Assembly: GCA_928212115.1 (NCBI GenBank)
Contig: CAKMRJ010005634.1
Location: forward strand, 117,787,785 to 117,851,784
DNA length: 64,000 nt
Direction of reading: 5' to 3'
Origin: Lactuca virosa
Taxonomy: Eukaryota; Streptophyta; Magnoliopsida; Asterales; Asteraceae
Every line of letters begins with the position of its first letter. Position 1 is the stretch's first letter. Shown one piece after another: positions 57,815-64,000 of this stretch. Under the pieces are notes generated by a model. That model was not told where the DNA came from and made no database searches. It saw only the letters and a program-made list of their open reading frames with translations. Both the position numbers and the translations under genes were made by a program.

Positions 57815-60800
57815 GTCTCCCACTTGGATAAGTCTAATAACTATTTTGCATAACTTCAGAACCTGATCAGCAATCGTAGCTTTCAAAAGCCGCTGTCAAC
57901 TCTGATCTTATCAGATACGCGTGTCCTTTAGATAAGGGATTATATATTCCTCCATTCTCAAAATATCGTATAGACACAAGACATGAATTTTAATCATTCT
58001 CTCTATACTGTTTCCCGACTTCCGATTTATGACGACTGACAACAGACTACAATTGAACACATCAACTTAGTCCCAGCTTGGCCAAGCGCTTAGGGTGTCA
58101 TCACTAAATCATCGAGGGGCCCACAGATATCACTTTTATCCCACTTTGGGTAAAAGGAATGGATAAACTTCGACTCAAATGCTCGCTTGCATTTACTGAT
58201 CGAATCACACACAACAATAAGTTTTATAACACCAAGTTACAGGTGCGTTTACTTATTATGAATGTGTAACCGACTAACAAATAACAACTCACACGTCTCG
58301 GTTTCAAGAATATACAATATTATCGACTCACAATCACTCGCGATAAAATCCATGAAGTGATTCACGTGAGCATGGGTTTAATCCAATACTTTAATCATAT
58401 TAAAGCACTCATGAACTCTGCAGCAAACTTGTGCTATGTCTAAACACTTTAGACAATCTACAGACAGATTCATGACAATCTTCCTTCATACCTACTTCCA
58501 ACGTATGACCGACTGTGGAGGTTCGAATAACCCAATTATTCTGGAAGTCAAAACATGCAAACTGAAACACAATAATAATACTTAATCTTATATGGCCCCA
58601 AAACTTTTGAGTGTAAATAAAACATTTTATTTAAACACCATATTGACTACTCATTATTCATTGTTTAATGTTTCGGATAATCAACTTATTACTTGAATTA
58701 CAACAATAGTTGTCCCATGCTCCGAGCATGCACACTATGCTTCCTATGGTCCATGCTTTGTGAAATATATCAATTGAAAAACTTTTCCAATGATGCTCAT
58801 TTCACAATTCCTAATCCTCATCGTTAGTGTAAGAATACAGGTTCTTGCCACTATTAGAATATGTTAGATTCTAACATTTTATGCAACGACCCTTTCGTAA
58901 AGTCATAGCACAAAAGTCACCAAGACTTGGCCAATAAAATTACAAAGTTCTCTATCAGAAATTGTTACAAAAACAATTCTATAGATGTGATGTCTCTCAC
59001 TCAAAGTACATTCCTTTGAACATCCTTTTTTCATAAAATTTTCTAATCTAGACATAAATTCTTAATTTCCAACTCCCAATATGGAAACATTTCCATATTT
59101 TCCATATGACAACTCATTCTTAATAGAATCTTATCTATTCATAATAATGTCGATATGGTCCATCCAATACTATACTTTCAACTACTCACAAGCAACAAAT
59201 CCTTGGCGAACCTTAGATCGTCCTTTGATAGTTGTTTAATTATTTTAGTCAAATCCAGTTCTAGTCCTTTTTCCCTCTTAATTCCCTAGGCATTTGGAAA
59301 ATTTTAGAATGGTCAAATATTATAGCATTTGCAATCGATCCTATACCCGAAGCGTAGGGGACACGATGCATAAAGATATGATACCTTATCAATCTTCTGC
59401 CATAATATTTTATGTGTCACGTTCTCACAATTCGAACTATGAAGAGGGATGCCTTAATCATAATCAAAATTTGAGAACACACTATGTATCCTTTGACTAA
59501 AATATTAAAATTTCTCAATCTAAGCTTTAGATTTTGAAACGAAGTACAATATTCTCTCCCTTAATTATAGCAAAACAACTTTTCAACCCTTGCGACTTTG
59601 CAAAGTATAACTCTTGTTTTCTATAATTAATATCGCTAACTTGCAATATTTACCATAATAATCATGCTCCCACTAATATGATGATTATTTCCTTATCAGC
59701 ATAACACTTATGTTTCCCACTAGCTTCGACATGTATTCAGAAAACAGCTGAACTTCCAGAAAACAATGCTTATTGAATTCCTTAAGTTCATATTTCTAAT
59801 ACTTGATGCTTTGATAAGCCTTTATCTAAGCTTCTTAAACTCATACACCTTTGCCTTAGAAAGCTCACATGTGTACCTCAGACAAATTCAGAACTTATGT
59901 TACTAAGTCCCAAATGTTCAGACTAATTGCCAAATCTCACAATTCGAATTATGAAAAGGGATACCGTAATCATAATCGAATTTGAGAATACAATTTTCAC
60001 AATTCATATCTTCTCAAAATCTCTCTTAGTGAAAGTATTTCCTCACAATCATTTTCATGAAGGAGGGAAACCTTACGACACTTAGATTTTATGGTGTATG
60101 TGTTCCTATCCATGTGAATTTGCCAAAACCAAGGTTTGCGACAAATCCAAACTCATATGGACTGAACTTGTTCAATCTTGATTTCTTGCCTCATGGTAAC
60201 ACGAGTGCCCACCATGTCTTCCAAGTAGTTTAGAAACTCACCCTTACATATTAATGTACTTTCCATTGATCAAGGTGCTTGCCTTTATGCATACAAATGA
60301 GAACTCTTAGAACTCACATGCATAATTTGGTCAATTGGAATGGCACAGGAAAAAGAGTATGTCATCGACGATAGGCTATCAACCTCAAGTCGTGTGCTAG
60401 TGATGATTACCTAGGTTTTTATTCTTGATTTGTTCTTGAAATCTTTTCAAGACCATTTAAGACTCGCACTGACTCCTTGACATATAAGCTTCTTTTGCCA
60501 AGAAACATTTCTTGACAAACAAATATTCAAGAGTTAGTGTAGCTTTTCATCAAGTTTAATACTTCACACAATTGGTTCTAGTTGGTCTTTGTCTTACCCA
60601 AGACATCACAACTTACCAATTTCAAATGTGCAAGAATGAGAAAACCTTTTCCAAACTCCACATTTGATGAGTGTTATAAACCTACTTAAGACTTGTCACT
60701 CAAGTCACAGTCTTGGAGTGTGACTCTAAGACTTGATTTTGGAACGAAGTATGATTGACTTCTTGATTTAACCATTTTTCCAATTCTCGATTCCTCTTCT

Positions 60801-61688
60801 TAGCCATACAAATGCACTAAGACTCACTTAGAGGATCAACTGAGATATGGTTCTTAATCATTAAGACTTATCAGAAAACACAATAAAAGAATACTCTCCC
60901 TTCTTCTTAGAATAGAGAAACTTTTATCTTTCTGCCTGCTTGATTCTTTTTATTTATTCTGCTATTGATTGAAACTCTTTCAATCAACTCAGAATTATAC
61001 TTAATCTTATAAGTATAACGATATTTACTGAACTTTAGAAAATCATGACGAATATCTTTATCACTCTTGTGGTGGACTTGATCAATGCACAACCTAGTGT
61101 ACTCGATCTCCTAGTCCTTCACTTGACACTTTGTCAAAGAATTAGTCTAATTTCCAAATACGAAGTTTCTCATTCATCACGCAACCGAGTTGTATGATTC
61201 CAAGTTTCTGTCCAATTGAAACTTGGGCGATGAGAATCTTCCCTTATTTGGCAAATTCTCGACATTTCCACAAATAACATAATTAAGAATCAAATCCATT
61301 ATTGCTAATAATAGAAACAATTAAACATCAATTTTTCATACATACCATTGCAAGGATAAATAAATAAGATAAAATCAAAATTTATTTTATTGCAGAAAAA
61401 AATTTGTCCTTATAATGCAATTCAACTGAAAACTATGCTATTACATATTTCTTAGCAATCTATTTTAACTCCAAGTAGTTGCTCAAGAATCCATTCTTCA
61501 AGCAATGCGATCGAAATCTATTTCTTCACAATCAGATTCAGCTCACTTCTTCCCTTAAGCTTCCTCTCTTTTCTTCGATCCTACAAAAACATCAAAATGT
61601 AATCTTATCACATCATGTATTAAGAATCTAGAATAGGAACTTAAAAGAGTTAGATAGTGGATTTCATACCTGAAGAAGAGTCATAACA
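57815..61688 (-). other. Long non-coding part of element A between gag and LTR
   Basis: 3.9 kb where pol would lie contains no protease, integrase or RT motif in any frame. A 55-base block (TCACAATTCGAACTATGAAG and neighbours) occurs at about 59425 and again, diverged, at about 59938. The polypurine tract is at 57815-57827. Confidence 0.75.
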
Positions 61689-62321
61689 CTAGACTCTCCC
61701 ATCTCTTAGATCCCTCAGGTAGACGGGGCAGCTTCGTCTCCAATGCCCCTTCTCTTGGCAATAAAAGCAAATGGACTCTTTTGGAATGGCGCAAGGAACT
61801 ATCTCAGAATTTACCTTTTCTGGATTTCCAATGTCACCATTTTCAATGTCCATTGAAGGTTGGGAGTTTGATTCACCAGATAAATTTGCTTGATCAGCAC
61901 GCCAAAACATCGCTGATTCAGCAGCTATAAGCAAATAGGTGAGATCAATGAGGGTCATGTCATGTTCCATCATATAGTACTCTCTTACGAACTCACTATA
62001 TGATTCAGGAAGCGACTGAAGAACCCAGTCAACAGCCAACTCACCTGAAATCTCGACACCCAACATCCTTAACCTGTCAATGTGTGACTTCATCTCTAAG
62101 ACGTGTGCACACACAGGTTTCCCATCTTCGTGTTTACTTGCCAAAAGGGCTTGAGTGACCTTGAACTTTTCAAGCCTTCGAACTTGTGGGTTAGGGAGAA
62201 TAATTGGAGGAGGTGGAGGAAGTGAAGCATGATCTCTTGTTCCTCGATCATATCGTGGAATATCATCTTCGTTTGGAAGGCTTGTTCCAAGGGATTTAGG
62301 AAGACCATTGTCATTTGACAT
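61689..62321 (-). CDS. gag: Gag of a gag-only Copia-type element, intact frame
   Basis: 210 codons from ATG 62321 to the stop at 61689. The N-terminus is a variable Pro-rich stretch with a run of prolines (about residues 30-45). The core has the Copia gag pattern MKSHIDRLRMLG, then LQSLPESYSEFV and a DLTYLLIAAE helix (about 75-145). It ends in an intact CCHC zinc knuckle CFYCQEKGHWRRSC (about 185-198). It is shorter than autonomous Copia gags and seems to lack the N-terminal 80-100 residues. The intact frame and knuckle with no pol suggest an element that keeps gag for packaging and borrows enzymes. Confidence 0.85.
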   Translation of the reverse strand: MSNDNGLPKSLGTSLPNEDDIPRYDRGTRDHASLPPPPPIILPNPQVRRLEKFKVTQALLASKHEDGKPVCAHVLEMKSHIDRLRMLGVEISGELAVDWVLQSLPESYSEFVREYYMMEHDMTLIDLTYLLIAAESAMFWRADQANLSGESNSQPSMDIENGDIGNPEKVNSEIVPCAIPKESICFYCQEKGHWRRSCPVYLRDLRDGRV

Positions 62322-63844
62322 CTACAAAACGAGAGAAAATTCAAGTTAAGTTGATTGAGTCCTTAATAAAACACCCAAATGAGTTATTAAGGCTAGGATC
62401 CAACACAATACTCTACAACCTAGAAGAGGGATGCCGTAATCTAGTTGCAGAATATTTGAAGGTAGTTAAATGACGATTTACCAATTTCCACCATGAAAAA
62501 CGAAAAATGAAGTTTAAGTTTTAAATGAATTGAAACTCCTAGATCCTTTTGAGATTCATTGATCCTTTCAATGGCATGTTTAATCTCGATTATGCCCTTC
62601 ATATTTGTGACTGGGATGCCGAGGATCACAAACAAGGTGTGAATAACCATACGAATCACGTGGTGCACCCAATGCTACTATCACCTAATCAATGTGCCGG
62701 TTAGCCACACACGCTCCATTGATCTATGATAAACATCGAGCCCCCTTCGCCCCCAATGTCAATCCCAAATTAGTGTGCTGGTTAACCACACACGCTCCAG
62801 TAACGTTCGACAAGGGTACGAAGTGTAATTCCATGGATTAGCATACAATTTCATATTTTTCCTAAAGTAACTGTGATTTGGGAATTTGTAAAAACATGTA
62901 GTTACTTTGTACTTCATTATACTTATAATGGAAGGTTTCGTCCTATCCTACCCGTTCGTCTAACGACCCTCCACTAGTCAAGAGTGCGGTGGGTAAGATT
63001 GGATACCCATTCAATCGCCATTTTATAGGCAATTTCCTTAAACACCCCTTATAGATCAGCTTCGTGAATGAGGCCTACTAACGGTAAGACTGACTCTTTA
63101 CTCATACATATATATAATATTAGACTTTTAATGTTATATATAGTATATGGTGTATTTTATTCTTTTAAAATACTAGGTGGTCTAATTTAATAAATTATAC
63201 TTTTAATTTAATTAAATTTAAACCAAAACTTTATGGAATTATTAAATCTCTTTTAATTATACACTTTGATTAATTAATAAAACCATAAGGGTGTAATTTG
63301 AACTTTTCAAAATACTAGGGTTTTAATCATATTTAACTTTTTCGAAAATTCAAACTTTTTAATTTTAAACTCTTAAATATTAAAATATTGATTTAATAAT
63401 TATCCAAAATTAAATAATTAATTTAAAATTATTAAATCTTGTAGGATTATCTATTAAATTAAACAATTAATTTAATCTAATCCCATATCCCCTAAGATTT
63501 GAAAATTTATGGAATGAGATAATTCATAAGATCTTTAATTATCTATTTAAGGAATCAAGGATAATTACAAGATATGGCATTATCCAAATCCCTAAAATTT
63601 GGGAATCCTATCTAGGGGACAAGGCAAATTTCAAAATTCTAGGGTTAGACAACCCTAAAATCGAAATCTTGGGGCCAAAGGAAAGGGTTTAGGAAACCCT
63701 ACCAAAATTTCGAAATCTAGGGTTTAGAAACCCTAATTTCGAAAATCAAGCCTCCAGGGTTTATTAGCCATAAACCCTAATTGTCATATTCATACATTTG
63801 TATCAAAGCTAATTGAAAACAAAAACCCGAGGCTCTGATACCAC
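62322..63844 (-). mobile_element. Leader of element A, with primer site and telobox hairpins
   Basis: 1.5 kb without a gene. Primer site TGGTATCAGAGCC at 63843-63831. The part 62621-63844 is nearly identical to 55783-57003. Confidence 0.92.
63640..63778 (-). repeat. Four telobox-armed hairpins in leader A
   Basis: Same array as 56799-56937, offset 6841 bases, with all arms intact. Confidence 0.95.
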
Positions 63845-64000
63845 TGATAGGTATTATACAAACAATTCTATGTGTGCATGCAACCCTAGTTTGGATCTAT
63901 GTTTTCACTATTAGACATACAACTTATGAACACAAAATAAAACCCTAATATGCATCTAATGATTTCGAAATACACAAACAAAAGGATTAGATTACATACC
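63845..64000 (-). repeat. LTR A of the gag-only Copia family, cut by the window edge
   Basis: Matches 57004-57159 nearly base for base; continues beyond the window. Confidence 0.92.

Overview
The window looks like nuclear intergenic DNA from a flowering plant with a large, retroelement-rich genome. LTRs beginning TGTAACGMCC, SIRE-type Copia coding domains and tRNA-iMet primer sites suggest Asteraceae (lettuce/chicory type), but that assignment rests on memory of such elements, not on a search. No ordinary host gene can be supported with confidence. Almost everything is mobile or viral DNA in layers of different age.

Layout. 1-8508 (minus strand): a nearly full-length single genome unit of an endogenous pararetrovirus (Caulimoviridae), running from promoter/leader at the left to the tRNA-Met primer site at 8496-8508. 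It carries a movement protein, small ORFs, a coat-protein ORF, protease-RT-RNase H and a downstream TAV-position ORF. Several ORFs are frameshifted, and (AT)n lies at both ends. 8509-15801: AT microsatellites, a 131-bp Mutator-type MITE with a perfect 9-bp target duplication, a 5'-truncated LINE on the minus strand, and a probable hAT-type MITE between two AT tracts. 15802-18591: a 2.8-kb solo LTR on the minus strand. 18600-20109: Copia gag relic and a Copia-type LTR, split by a complete Gypsy-type element at 20110-28012 (2.58-kb LTRs, perfect TTTGT target duplication, gag only). 28013-30880: mostly non-coding, with a minisatellite and one short promoter-plus-ORF.

30881-52519: a second Gypsy element (chromovirus-like, RT lost) interrupts that ORF. 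Its second LTR continues into a second primer site and internal region, so it is a shared-LTR tandem. A complete 12.65-kb SIRE-like Copia (39001-51649, perfect CTTTG duplication) sits inside that second LTR. It has gag, protease, integrase, RT-RNase H and a large extra 'env-like' ORF with its own TATA box, preceded by three tandem hairpins. 52520-64000: a family of Copia-type gag-only elements in both orientations. There is a plus-strand fragment (52520-53992), a fragment of another Copia with an extra ORF (53993-55782), and a minus-strand shared-LTR tandem (55783-64000). Their RNA leaders carry a striking array of telobox-armed hairpins.

Functionally, most coding units are broken. The most intact frames are the Copia RT-RNase H (44639-46216), the pararetroviral movement protein (7153-8232) and the gag of the gag-only element (61689-62321). 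The less expected observations are RNA-structural or organisational: telobox hairpins, post-pol hairpins, an internal promoter, promoter triplication, shared-LTR tandems, and Cys-to-Phe zinc knuckles in two different Gypsy elements.
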